NCBI GenBank assembly: GCA_006176705.1
Contig: QRFJ01002118.1
Coordinates: 206,348 to 270,347 of the forward strand
Length of the DNA stretch: 64,000 nt
Source of the DNA: Cocos nucifera
Lineage: Eukaryota > Streptophyta > Magnoliopsida > Arecales > Arecaceae
Direction of reading: 5' to 3'
Both the position numbers and the translations under genes were made by a program. This document shows, piece after piece, positions 23,285 through 35,303 of this stretch (its first letter is position 1; the number at the start of each line of letters is the position of its first letter). Below the pieces are notes generated by a model. It made no database searches. It had not been told where the DNA came from and saw only the letters and a program-made list of their open reading frames with translations.

Positions 23285-26099
23285 TGTTGGAAATTGTATC
23301 CTAAAGCCAATCATTTAGATTGTAGATGGTTGAGCTAAATATAATTATACTTAAATTATTAATAAATAAAATTATTATTTTATCTTTTTCATCACTTTGT
23401 GCATCTTTTTATAATAAACTCTTCTGTGATGAAGTTCTTAGGGCTATTTAGACTCAATAAAGGAGGATTTATCATTTAGTCCTTAAATTAGTTCACGATC
23501 AGGATGATAACGTATCGAGTATAGGTCATTGTGTGCCATAAGTGTTGGTTGTCCTGTTAACCAACAAGTATGAGATACTGTTATGGCATGCAGGTGAAGT
23601 ATAGGGGTACATTTCATTGAACATCATCCAATTGTAGAGCTCTCCATCGTCAAGAGTTGCTCGTGAAGGATATGGGTATAAGTGTCCCTTAGACCTGAGA
23701 CCACCATGGTGACTTGCAAGCAACTCACTGTACTTAGGTACCAGACTATCTGAATTTTTAATTCAGTGATGGAAGGCTACTGGGTGCAGTCAAGTATTTA
23801 TGAAATCGATGTGGGTGTCAAGATGGGATTGACCCTTCCAAGTGTTGGAGCAAGTGCATCACTATATTTCAATTTAGCAAACCCTCGATCGGGATGGTCC
23901 ATGTGATGGACACTAAATTTTGAAATACAATGTGGATGAATTTTTGGGATGCCAGTAAATCCTAGATCATCTTTTGAGCATCAAGGTCAAGAGGATGGAT
24001 TATACGATAACCATATGCCACAGGTTCGTCATTATTGCGTTGTAATTTTTTGATCTATCTGAATGTCGGGTACCATTGCTAGATAGTCACATCGATTGGT
24101 ATAGAAATTAGTTCTTATGCTATCGACTTAGAAATTGAATCTATGGGATCATACATATAAGAAGTTTCTATCTGATTTGATGGCTGATCATGAGTCCTGA
24201 TGATCCAGGACACTATGGTCAAAAGTTTCACTAGACCGAGACTCTATGACTAGGAGTCCCACTAGATTGATATTCTACCTTTGTGGGTCCCACTAGACTA
24301 GGACTCAGAGTCTTACTTGTCTGAAACTCTTTGATCAAGAGTCCCACTGGTCTGGAACTTTGTGATCATGAGTTCCATTCATTTGGGATACTGGGTTCAA
24401 GAGTCCCACTTGATTGGGACTCTTCAGGAGTTTCATGTTGATGGAACTCTATTATCCGGAAATCCATCTGATTTAGATTTTAATATTTTTGAAGGATTAA
24501 TTAATAATTTTATTGCTGATTAGCTTAATTTGATTAAGCAATAAGGATTTGATCAAATTTGATCGAATTGGATTCGATTGGGTTTGACTCGATAAGGTCA
24601 TGAGATGACCTAATCGCTATGGGAGATTTGATCCTGATTTGATCAGGACCTATACCTAATTAATTTATAATTTGATTAAAAATTAATTAGATTGGGTTAA
24701 GCCTAATTTGGTTAGGTTTAATCTAGTCTAATTGGGTCTAAATTAATTGGTTTGGTTGAAACCAATTAGGACCAAGTCAAATAAAGTTTGAATTCAAACT
24801 CTCCCAGGCGCCCCCATCTTTGACTTTTCCGCTCTTGTTCCATGCCCCAAAATTTTTGTATGTAACTTTTCTCACACCCAAAAGGTTTCTGTGCCCCCTC
24901 TCCTATCTACTTTTGACCTAGTCTAAGGGTTGGACTGGTTCAAAGTTAGTTGAATTTTGAATTCAACTTAATTGGTTGAGTAGTTTGAACCCATCCTTAT
25001 CCTTATCTAATTCCCACACCCACCAAATATTTTCATATAAATTTTTGTGCATTTCAAAGAGTGGACATGCAGAAGGAGAGTCCTTTTGCATGTAAAACTC
25101 CTAGGGTGGGAGTTAGGAATGGGATAAGCACTTGCTTGAATTTTGAATTCAAGCAAGTGGTTGAAACCACTTAACCTTCCTCTTCTTATCCAATCTCATG
25201 CAGCTTTCCCATGGGTTGCATGCAACTTTTAAAGGGAATTTTTTTTGTGCGTGTGTGAGAGAGGAGGGAGGTTATGTAGAGGGATTTTTGAGAGAGAAAA
25301 AATCAGAGAAGGGGGCTTGTCTTATGCGTGGAAGGGTCAACTATAGTTCCTGTGCCAACTTATCTCACTCGCCTCTTCTCAATTTTTTTTTTGCCCCCTT
25401 ATGTCATCCATCTTAAGAGGATCTAAGGTGGGTGTATGGTAGAGGAAGAGTCCTTCTTTTCATGAAAATTTGTTTCACAAAAAAACTCTAAAGAGAGAGG
25501 GTGTGCGAGGGTTTCCAACGTGTCAAGGTTTTTTGGTAAGTGCAAAACCCTAGGGTTGGGACCCTAGGTTCGGGTAGAGAGATCGAGTGCTGTGAGCATC
25601 GGATCGCCACCAAACTTCAAACACTGACTCATCATCCTCTATACTCCATGTTCTAATTTTTTAAAGTATCCAAAAGATCAGAAGGAAGATGATTGATTGG
25701 ATCGATCGTGATCAACCATCGAAGGCCTCGACGAGGAGCTAGCACTCTAGTGAAGCTGGTCGGGACCAGGAGCTCCGTGTGGACCAACCATAGAGGTCGA
25801 ACAAGTGTGCAGCTATAGTGCAACACTAGAGACTTATTTTAGTGGATTTAGATTATGGAGATTAGCTATCCATGCACAGGTATCGAGTTCTGAACTCATA
25901 TTGGTCAGCAGATTCGATTTGCTGATCGATCACATTTAAATTTTAAATTACATATTAGCATGTCTAGATCCTGAGTAGGATTTTAATTGATTAGATCAAT
26001 GCATATAGTAGATTAATATTTGATTAATTTTTATTTTTACTACTTTAAGTTCAAAAATATTTTGAAAATGCATGCTAAAATCCTGCTCGATTTCCTTCA
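23285..26099 (+). repeat. B1 3' LTR
   Basis: Starts TGTTGGAAATTGTATCC after the tract AAGTGGGAGT and ends TTCCTTCA, 2815 bp. It is related to the B LTRs on the minus strand but longer, partly because of a minisatellite. A TATA-like TATAAATT lies near 25036. The right neighbour is C2 RT coding sequence. Confidence 0.85.
24187..24482 (+). repeat. 31-bp minisatellite inside B1 LTR
   Basis: About nine diverged units, most exactly 31 bases, with a core like AGTCCCACTAGACTGG followed by a CTCT-type ending. Units at 24217 and 24248 and later units align without gaps. One unit near 24310 is shortened. The minus-strand B LTRs lack it. Confidence 0.75.
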
Positions 26100-27309
26100 G
26101 ACTGGATAGGAAGAAAAGGTGTGTTTACTCAGAAGGTCTTTGTATGGCTTGAAATAGTCCCCTCATCAGTGGTATCAAAGATTTGATAATTTTATTTTGA
26201 GCCTAGATTTCAGTAGATGTGAATATGATTGCTATATCTACATCAAGGATGTAGATGAGGAGGATGCTCTGTACCTGCGACTATATATAGATGATATGCT
26301 TATAGCCAGTAGAAGAATGAAAGTTGTGAAAAGGCTGAAAAGAACATTATCATCTGAGTTTGAGATGAAGGATCTAGGTCCAATTGAAAAAATTCTTAGA
26401 ATAAAGATTTATAGAGATAGGTGCGAAGGAGTGTTCCATTTATCATAAGGAAGATATGTCTCGAAAGTTTTGAAGAGGTTTTGGATGGAGAAGGCCAAAC
26501 CTGCAGAGACGCCATTACCAAGCCATATATCTCTCTCTAAGTTATAAAGCCCTCAGTCAGAAGAGGAGAGAGAATATATGAAAAAAGTTTCTTAAGCGAA
26601 TGCTGTAGCTAGTGTGATATACACTATGGAGTGCTGTAGACCAGATATAGCACATGCAGTGAGCACGATTAGTAAATACATGGCTAACCCTAGGAAGGAA
26701 AACTGGAAAGCATTAAAATGGATATTGCGATATCTACATGGAATAAAGGATTATGGTTTGGTATTTGGTGGGTAGCTAGGAGGATTTGAAGATAGAGGTT
26801 TGAGTCCTCTGGAAGGATTTGTAGATGCAAATTATGCAGGAGATCTTGATACGATGAGGTCTACCATTGGATACCTCTTCTGTATGTATGGTGGATCGAT
26901 GTCTTAGAGATCAATCCTTCAGCTAATTACGGTCTTGTCTACCATAGAGGTCGAGTATATTGAAATAATGGAGGCTGCAAAGGAAGCTCTTTGGCTTAGG
27001 AGGCTGATTGCTGAGTTGGGGGTGGAGTAGAGCAAGGTTACACTGTTCAGTGATAGTCAGAGTGCTTTGCTGTTAGCATAAAACCCAGTATATCATGCAC
27101 GCACAAAGTATATAGATATGAGATACCATAGGATCAAAGAGTTAGTGGAGAAAGATGAAGTGGAACTGATGAAGGTCCATACCAAGGAGAATCAGTTTGA
27201 TGCACTCATGAAGGTACTCTCCAAAGATAGCTTTCAGATGTGTGTAGCCAGGATGGATTTGTTGAGAAGAGATGAGTTCATAAAAATTTGGAAGCACCAA
27301 GATGGAGAA
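26100..27309 (+). pseudogene. C2 reverse transcriptase-RNase H, degraded
   Basis: The translated frame shows KVCLLRRSLYGLK, a stop, SPHQWYQRFD, YIDDMLIA at 26284-26295, then FEMKDLGP and IYRDR. These are Tork/Tnt1-type RT signatures, distinct from families A and B. RNase H follows with DIAHAVSTISKYM, FVDANYAGD, EVEYIEIMEAAKEALW, and FSDSQSALLLA with HARTKYIDMRYHRI. Several TAG/TAA stops, many replacing Gln or Trp codons, break the frame. RT copies RNA into DNA and RNase H removes the template; neither could be made here. The upstream two-thirds of the polyprotein is absent because B1 interrupts it. Confidence 0.92.
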
Positions 27310-27907
27310 TGTGAGCTCAAAAGTGGCGCTCCCAAGTCTTGAAAATATGAGAAGATAGGTCATGGAAAGACGGAAGCAAGTCGGAAGAGAAATTAGCTCG
27401 GATAGCAAAGTTCAGAAATTAGGCTGGCTCATCCTAAGATTGAGCCGGCTAAGTTGGAAACTAGGCTGGCTCAGTTCAGAACTGAGTCGGCTATATCTTA
27501 GAGAAAAATCTAGATAGAAAGCAACATTTTTGGGCTATTAGGATAGTACATAACTGAGTCTGAGCCGATCCAATCGTAGGTTAGTCAGCTCAGTCTAAAA
27601 CTAGGTCGGCTCAGTTTTTGCAGATTTATTTTATGTACATGGGATGTTTGGGTTTTGGAGAATTTTTCTATGAGCTTGGGGCTTGACACTTTTGTAAAGT
27701 ATAAATACTAGAAATAGGTTAAGGTTGGATATGGTGCTAAATTCATTAAATAAAGCTCTTTTCTTTAAGAAAACTCTTATGCTCTCTTTTTCTCTTTTCT
27801 TTTGAATCCATTATTTTGCTTCCGCATTGATTCTAGGAGATTGTTCCTTATTGCTTGGCTAATCACCAGTAGCCACGCTAATCTGAGAGAGGATAGTTTA
27901 TCCCAAC
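27310..27907 (+). repeat. C2 3' LTR (right end uncertain)
   Basis: Starts TGTGAGCTC directly after the tract AAGATGGAGAA. It contains a palindrome cluster at about 27425-27620 and TATAAATA at 27700-27707, then a TC-rich stretch. I place the end at CCCAACA (27907), a plausible LTR terminus, but have no second LTR to confirm it. Confidence 0.55.
27425..27620 (+). promoter_or_regulatory. Palindrome cluster in C2 U3
   Basis: Repeated imperfect copies of GAGCCGGCTAAGT / GGCTGGCTCAGT type motifs, about six in 195 bp, upstream of the TATA box at 27700. This is the same organisation as in C1 although the flanking bases differ, which suggests the motif is maintained. Confidence 0.55.
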
Positions 27908-28173
27908 ATCTTATGCATTTCATAAGTAGATAAATGTATAAATAGTTTGAATGACACATCATCAGTAAGTTGAAAGGTGTTGCAAAAATCTCTTATATGG
28001 TTTAATATCTCGTATGGATGACTTTTGGTTTATGTGCTATAAAAGCTTATTGATATTGTGATATCTTGTGACTGTTCATTTGAGAGTGTGTCGTGAGACT
28101 GCTCATTTGAGAGTATGTCATGATGGGAGATTGCTCATATGAGAGTGTGTCGGGTGTGATTATCCATATGAGA
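27908..28173. repeat. C2 3' flank with short tandem repeat (28069-28173)
   Basis: No coding signal. From 28069 a unit of about 24-34 bp (TGCTCATTTGAGAGTGTGTC and variants) is repeated about 3.5 times, and the last copy is cut by the start of A3. Confidence 0.6.
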
Positions 28174-30456
28174 TGTTAGATGTGTGCCCTAGAAGCCAGA
28201 TTGGCTAAATACTTATAATACACTTCTAAGGATAATTTTATAATTTTGACTATAAATTAATAAAAGGATTGTTTTCTATCATAGTATGTATTTAAAGTGT
28301 CTATGATACATCATTTGAGTTAATGGTAATGACAATTTATATTTTCAAGAGTTGAAAATTTGAGACATGAATTTTCATAATTAACTCATAAACTACTCTC
28401 GATCGTAGGATCATCATGAGGATGGTGATCGATCCGAAAGATTGATGTACAATTGCTTTTTTAGGATAGATATGTCTTGAGTCTATGGTGTGGAGATACT
28501 AGAGTGAGAGTATAGGTACTCATTAGCGAACGAGGACACTGCGCATGACTACCTCGAGCAGTCATAAGGAAGTCTACCTTCTCATTGATGATTGACTCCA
28601 TGTTGTAGTGGTGTATCTGGTTCTTTGGCATGAGATGCATCGACAGTTCACCTTGAGGATATTATAGATTGACTATACGATAACTCAGTCTTCTAGCTAT
28701 TCGAAATCCTGAGGTATATGTTGGCTATAGCATGTTCATTATAGAAATTAGATTGCACCAATAGGGGATCTATCTACCTCAATGGATGAGGAGCACCCCT
28801 ATGATAATCATGAGATTGAGTTCTTTAGCCCATATTTATGGCAGAGTGAAGATGATAGAAAGAGTTTCTATTAGAGTTTCACATTGGACTCGAATCGAAT
28901 GATTAATTTATATGATAGATATTGGGATTGACGAGTTCACCTTAACCCAAATCCTCTCAGGGCTCAAGATAGAAGAACCCAATCACACAGGTAGCTACAC
29001 TAAGAGGTTCACTTTTGGTTCTGATGGATTGCCACCATATACTACTAGGTGTCACTAGTAGATTTTTGGAGCAATTAAAATAATTTAGTTGATCAATTAT
29101 TCTAATTGTATGAATCAGAAAAAGTTTTAGTCTATCGAAAGATATTTTGATGATGTCGATGATAGAGATCACGATATGTCTCAATACCATACAAAACTAA
29201 ATCTAACTAGATCACACAAACAACAGTTTGAGCCTGGATGTCATCAATTGAACTAACCCAGTTCAATTGATTTAGATTAGATCCAATTAGGTTCAAGAAA
29301 ATCATGCTAGCATATGATTGAGCCTAACATTCTCTTTTTGTAATCATTTGGGTTCATTTTGTCTGAGCCAAATTTATTTGGGCATATTCATGAACCTTGT
29401 CTTAGTCTGACTGGAGCCTGTCCAGATCAAAAAAAGATTGTCTTAATTCATTAGATGGATTTAAGACAATACCTGCCAATTTCTGTCACTTGCTAATTCC
29501 TATTTTTGGATATAGGTCAACAGTTAATCCTGGACACTTGGACATAGGGCCATATATCATGCACCAATAGGAGAGCACCTAGGGCTCTTGTCCCCTTACT
29601 AAAAGAGGTAAGAGAGAGAAAATATGCAACCCTAGGCATGTGCCCCATATGGATAAGAGATGGAGTCCCATACATATGAGACTCTAGGATTTTTTGATGG
29701 GATTAAATACGTAGGTGCCAAAGACTTTTGCTTTATCCAGTCTTGGCGCAACCTATGTGGATTTTTGAGGGACTCTCATCTGAGTGGATCAAATAACATC
29801 ATCCCACCAATCAGATTTAGATCTGATTGAATGAAGGCCTCTGATTGGCCGGGATGATGTGGCACTGCATGGTGCAGCAGGGTCTATTTAAACCCTATCT
29901 ACGCTTAGGGTTTAGAACTCTTGCATAATTCCCACACCCCAAGGCTACCTCTCTCTCTTTTTCATGCCCCATCTGATCCTCTCTCTCCCCTCTCCATGCT
30001 TATGGAGTTGGGCACAGATTCAAGTACCATCCAAAGAAGAAAGGCGCCTAGATCAGGAAGAAGGTAGCACTACTAAAAGAGATGATTGCTACTTCTTCAA
30101 AAGAAGTTTTGAAAAACTTCAAGATTAGATCCAGATCTAATTTTCGAAGAAATAATTCAAAAGAAGAAAACCTCCAAATCCTGTCTGAGTGGACACTGAT
30201 AGAGGCCAGGCGCGTGCGTGTTTCCTTCCAGAACCTCAGGATCAATCAGGATCATCATAGGATAATTTGATTACACAAAATAAGATATGAAATTAAATTA
30301 GATTTAATTTTATTTATATTTTTAATATCAAATCTTTAGGATTAGATTCAAAATATCATGGATCTGATTATGATCATAATTTTTTTTTTTAAAATATTTC
30401 TTCAAATTCAATCAGATCTGAACGATCCTGTGCTAGAAAATAAGATTTTTCCTTCA
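28174..30456 (+). repeat. A3 5' LTR
   Basis: 2283 bp, starting TGTTAGATGTGTGCCC and ending CCTTCA. It is clearly diverged from the A3 3' LTR, even in the first 150 bp, which is unusual for the two LTRs of one element. A TATA-like TATTTAAA is near 29884. Confidence 0.9.
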
Positions 30457-30458
30457 AC

Positions 30459-30471
30459 TGATATCAGAGCC
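30459..30471 (+). other. A3 primer-binding site
   Basis: TGATATCAGAGCC has one mismatch to the usual site, two bases after the LTR end. Confidence 0.88.
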
Positions 30472-30751
30472 AAGTTTGGATGCACCATGATTAGAGAATC
30501 ATTAGATAAGAGTTGTCCACTCCTCAATTGATCCATCACCAATAACTATTAAATGAGGTGATGAGCCAGTCGGTGAGACCGCACCACCCACTAGAAATCA
30601 ATAATTATGAAAATTTTTGCATCTCTACCAAGAAAGTATAGGGATCCAAGTAAATAGAGGAAGCTTAATTTATTTAAAAATAAAATTTTTAAATAAATTG
30701 ATTAAGTCTAATTATAAAATCAAACTAGAAACTTTGACTCTCTATAGAAAA
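30472..30751 (+). other. A3 leader, about 1.6 kb shorter than in A4
   Basis: The PBS is followed almost at once by AGTTTGGATGCACC, which in A4 lies about 1.59 kb downstream (58941 on). The deletion removes the conserved paired segments. The rest is collinear with A4 to the gag start. Confidence 0.85.
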
Positions 30752-33700
30752 ATATCTGCTTCCAACTCACTAGCCCGTATCCTGGACACCCATAGACTGA
30801 CTGGACCCAACTACAAGGATTGGCTCAAGAACTTTAAAATTATTTTGGGTTTCGAGAAGTTAACTTATGTATTGGAATCAGGATCCTCCCACCTTACCAG
30901 CCCATCCATCCGTTGAATCAGAGAGCGTCTCTCGAAAAAGTGGATAGACGAAGATAATAAGGCCAGATATTACATGTTGGGCTCGATGTCTGATGAGCTC
31001 CAGCGCCAACATGAAGATATCGGGACTGCTCGCCAAATGTTGGCTCACCTGCAAGAGATGTTTGGTGAACAGAGTCGCGCAGCCAAATATCAAGTCACGA
31101 AATGACTTTTTAAGGCTAAGATGCATGATGGGCAGTCAGTCCAAGATCACTGTCTGATGATGATCAAGGACTTGGAAGAGCTTGAGAAGCTCGGTGTGAA
31201 GTTAGATCTTGGATCTGCAGAATGATATTATTCTGCAATCCTTGACTGATGCATATGGGCAATTCATCATGAATTACCACATGCATAAACTTCAAAATTC
31301 CTTGGCCGAATTAATGAATATGCTGGTCACCGCTGAGCTTTCTATGAAAGGTTCTAAAGGCTCAGTTCTTGCTATGGAATGGACTTCTTCCAAAAGAAAG
31401 TCTTATGGAAAGAAAAAGAAGTCCATGAAAAAGCAGAAGGATGGAAGGTGGGCAAAGAAGAAGAAGGCAGAGCCGAAGAAGAAGGATCGATAAGTCAAAG
31501 GAAAGTATTTTCCATTGCAACAGCGACGGCCATTGGAAGCGGAACTGCCCTACTTACCTGGCCACCCTGAAGAACAAGAAGGAAGGTCCTTCTGGAGGTA
31601 TGCTCGTTATTGAGTCTAACCTTACGGATTTCTTCTGCATCCAGTTGGGTGCTTGACTCTGGTTCTAGTGCTCATCTGTGCATGCACTTCTATGCAGGGT
31701 CTTGAGGATAGCAGGAGGCTGAGGGATGGAGACATGATCCTACGCGTCGGTAATGGGAGCAAGAGTTGCTGCAGTAGCCGTGGGAACATACCCTCTTCGA
31801 TTACCATCTGGTTTAGACTTAGTTTTGAAAGACTGTTATTATGTGCCTGCAGCTAGCAGGAATTTGATTTCTGTTTCATGCTTAGCACAAGAAGGCTATG
31901 TGATTACCTTTTCTTAAGGACCATTGTAACATTCTTTATGAAAGAAATAAAATTGCAAATGGTTTTCTTATTAATGGTCTTTATCAGCTACATATTGATG
32001 TACCTATTCTAACTATCGAGCAAAACGTGAATGCCAAATAACCTAGGGATAGTCCAAATGATAGATATCTATGGCACCTGAGATTAGGTCATATAGCAGA
32101 AGATAGGATCAACAAATTGGAGAAAAATGGGCTATTGAGTCCATTGACTTTTGAGTCATATCCAACTTGTGAATCTTGTCTTCAAGGCAAAATGACTAAA
32201 CTCCCTTTTGTTAGGACATGGGGAAAGGGCCACAGATCTCCTTGCCCTAGTACATACTGATGTGTGCGGCCCATTTGATGTGCCGGCTAGAGGCAATTTT
32301 GTCTACTTCATTACCTTTACCGATGATCTGTCTAGGTATGGGTATGTGTATCTTATGAGACACAAGTCTGAAGCTTTTGAAAAGTTCAAAGAATTCAGAC
32401 ATGAAGTAGAAAAACAAACTGGAAAAACCCATTAAGGTTCTTCGATCAGATCGAGGAGGTGAATACCTTAGCCGGAAATTCCTAGACTATCTCAAGGAAA
32501 AATGGCATAGTCTCTCAATGGACTCCACCAGGAACACCTCAACTCAACGGGATTTCAGAACGGAGAAATCGGACTCTATTGGATATGGTTCGATCCATGA
32601 TGAGCTTCACAGACCTCCCTGATTTTCTTTGGGGACACTCATTGTTAACTTCAATTTATCTACTGAATAGGGTTCCCTCTAAAACCGTTCCTACCACACC
32701 GTATGAGATATGGCACATGGTAAGAAACCAAGTCTGAGTCATCTCAGAATTTGGGGTTGTCCGGCTCATGTCAAAAGACAACAAGCGGACAAGTTAGAGT
32801 TTAGGTCCTTTAGAGCTCGATTCATAGGATATCCTAAAGAGTCATTAGGATACTATTTCTACATTCCAGAAGACCACAATGTGATTGTGAGTCGACATGC
32901 CATCTTTCTTGAAAAATAGTTTATTCAAGATAGCGGCATTGGAAAGCAGATTAAGCTTGATGAGAAAGTCTCACAAGTACAACGAGCTAAGGACCAATTG
33001 GAACCAAATCAGGTTGAGCCAATAAGAACACTACCTCCTCCACCTCGTAGATCGGAAAGAGTTTTCCATCCCCCTGAAAGATACTTAGGTATTATTTCAG
33101 AGGAAGTAGAGGAAAATGTTCCTCGTAGGTAATGGTGCTCATGGTGATGATCCCAAAACCTACAACGAGGCGATATCAGATATCGACTCCGAGAAATGGC
33201 TAGAGGCAATGCAGTCAGAAATTGACTCGATGCACTCAAACCAAGTCTGGACCTTGGTAGATCCACCAGAAGGTATAGTACCTATTGGGTGTAAATGGAT
33301 CTTCAAGAGAAAGATTGGTGCAGATGGGAATGTGGAGACATTCAAGGCTAGACTAGTGGCAAAAGGTTATAGTCAACGCGAAGGCATTGACTATCAGGAT
33401 ACCTTTTTTCCCAGTGGCTATGCTAAAATCCATCCGCACATTGCTTGCCGTTGCAGCCTATTTCGATTATGAAATATGGCAAATGGACGTGAAAACGGCA
33501 TTCTTAAATGGATATCTTGAGGAAGATATCTATATGGAACAGCCGCTAGGTTTCACATCCAGTGATACTGATCACAAGGTTTGCAAGCTGCAAAGGTCCA
33601 TATATGGACTTAAGCAAGCATCTCGGAGCTGGAACACTCATTTCAATGATGTGATCAAAAAGTTTGGTTTCATCAAAAATGAAGAGGAACCATGTGTTTT

Positions 33701-34721
33701 CAAAAAGGTCAGTGGGAGCGCTGTTGTCTTCCTCGTATTGTACGTGGATGACATCCTCCTTATTGGGAATGATATTCCCATGTTGACACAGTCAAAATAT
33801 GGTTGTCCAAGGAATTCTCCATGAAAGACCTAGGTGAAGCATCCTTTATTCTAGGAATTAAGGTCTATAGGGATAGACCGAATAGGATGCTAGGACTTTC
33901 ACAGAAGATGTACATAGAGGAAAGTACTAAAGAGGTTTAGTATGGAAAACTCTAAGAGGGGATTAATACCCTTCAGACATGGTATTCATCTTTCCAAGAA
34001 GATGTGCCCTAGCACACCTGAGGAAATAGAACGCATGAGCAAGATCCCTTATGCTTCTGCAATAGGGAGCCTCATGTATGCCATGCTATGTACACGACCT
34101 GATATAGCCCATGCTGTGAGTGTCACAAGCAGATATCAGTCAAATCCAGGTGAAGAACACTGGACTTCTGTGAAATGTATCCTTAAGTACTTGAGAAGAA
34201 CTAAGGATATGATGTTGGTCTTTGGTAATGGAGAACTCCAAGTCCAGGGATACACAGACTCGGATTTCATGTCCGATATAGATGATCGAAAGTCGACATC
34301 TGGGAGTCTGTTTGTGTGCAATGGTGGTGCTGTCAGCTGGAAGAGTTCCAAGCAAACTGTGATAGCAGATTCCACCATGGAAGCAGAATATATCGCTGCA
34401 TCAGAGGCTGCGAAGGAAGCATTCTGGTACAAGAAGTTTGCTGCAGAAATTGGAGTAATGCCATCAGATGCCATTCCTCTATACTGCGACAACAATGGCG
34501 CCATAGCCCTTGCTAAGGAGCCGAGGTCTCACCAGAAATCCAAGCACATTGAGCGGCGATACCACCTCATCCGCGATTACCTCGAGAAGGGTTACGTCGA
34601 GGTCAAGAGAGTCAACTCCACAGATAATGTGGCAGACCCACTTACAAAGCCGTTGGGCCAGCAGAAGATCGAAGCCCACCTTGAGAAGATGGGACTTAGA
34701 CTTGTAGCCAATTGGCTTTAG
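30752..34721 (+). pseudogene. A3 gag-pol, nearly complete but frameshifted
   Basis: Contains every domain in order. Gag starts at 30752 with ATA in place of ATG. Then come a basic linker and zinc knuckle (about 31500), protease (about 31650), integrase (about 32060-32910), RT (about 33160-33840, YVDD at 33741-33752) and RNase H (about 34180-34721, LYCDNNGA and ADPLTKPL, terminal LVANWL). The last 780 bases form one clean open frame. Upstream, the frame shifts repeatedly by single bases relative to A4, mostly at homopolymers. A TGA in gag at 31103 and a TAG at 32917 after integrase are shared with A4. This is the only A copy here showing both the YVDD region and a full RNase H with little decay. 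Confidence 0.93.
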
Positions 34722-34734
34722 GATTGGCTTTAGG

Positions 34735-34746
34735 ACAAGTGGGAGA
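34735..34746 (+). other. A3 polypurine tract
   Basis: ACAAGTGGGAGA before the LTR. Just upstream, a 12-base direct repeat (GGATTGGCTTTA) duplicates the end of the reading frame at 34710-34733. The other A copies have it once. Confidence 0.85.
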
Positions 34747-34747
34747 T

Positions 34748-35303
34748 TGTTAGATATATGTGCCCTAGAAGCCAGAATTGGCTGACACTTGTAATACACT
34801 TCTAGGGGCAAAATTATAATTTTGACTATAATCAATAAAATGGGTTATTTTCTATCACATATGTGTATTTAGTGTCTGTGATACATCCTTTGAGTTAATG
34901 GTAATGATAATTCATATTTTCAAGAGTTGAAAATTTAAGACATGAATAATCATTATTAACTCATAAAATGCTCCCGACCATAGGATCATCACGAGGATGG
35001 TGATTGATCCGGAAGGTTGGTGTACAATCGCTTCTCTTTAGTAGATGAGTCTTGAGTCTACGGTGTGGAGACACCGGAGCGAGAGTACAGGTACTCGTTA
35101 GAGAACGAGGGCACTGAGCGTGACCACCTCGAGTAGTCATTAGGAAGTCTACCTTCTCGTCAATGACTGACTCGATGCTGCAGTAGTGTGTCTGGTTCTT
35201 TGACCTGAGGTGCATCGGCAGTTCACCTTGAGGGTGTTATAGTTTGACTACACCATTACTCGGTCTCCTAGCCATATGGAACCCTGAGGTGTATGTTGGC
35301 TAT
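34748..35303 (+). repeat. A3 3' LTR, truncated
   Basis: The first 556 bp of an A LTR, almost identical to A2 and A4. Similarity ends at GTTGGCTAT. Confidence 0.9.

Larger units (their letters stand above)
19728..26099 (+). mobile_element. B1: family-B copia element, 5' part cut off by A1
   Basis: Begins abruptly within the leader at the end of A1 and continues through a gag-deleted polyprotein to a complete 3' LTR. The leader is recognisably related to the B2 and B3 leaders, for example the stretch around GTTAATGGTTGGACC. The missing 5' LTR and leader start should lie left of the window if A1 inserted into B1. On its right, B1 interrupts the RT gene of C2. Confidence 0.87.
26100..27907 (+). 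mobile_element. C2: Tork/Tnt1-like copia element, 3' part
   Basis: From the end of B1 the sequence enters RT coding sequence in mid-domain, continues through RNase H and ends with a 3' LTR whose start and polypurine tract match C1. The 5' portion is missing from the window, as expected if B1 inserted into C2. The LTR right end is my estimate. Confidence 0.8.
28174..35303 (+). mobile_element. A3: mosaic family-A retrotransposon
   Basis: A diverged 5' LTR, shortened leader and first 190 bp of gag are joined to a body and 3' LTR nearly identical to A4 and A2. The 3' LTR breaks off after 556 bp. The left flank is TGAGA; no right duplication can be tested. See findings for the mosaic structure and the indel pattern. 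Confidence 0.88.
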
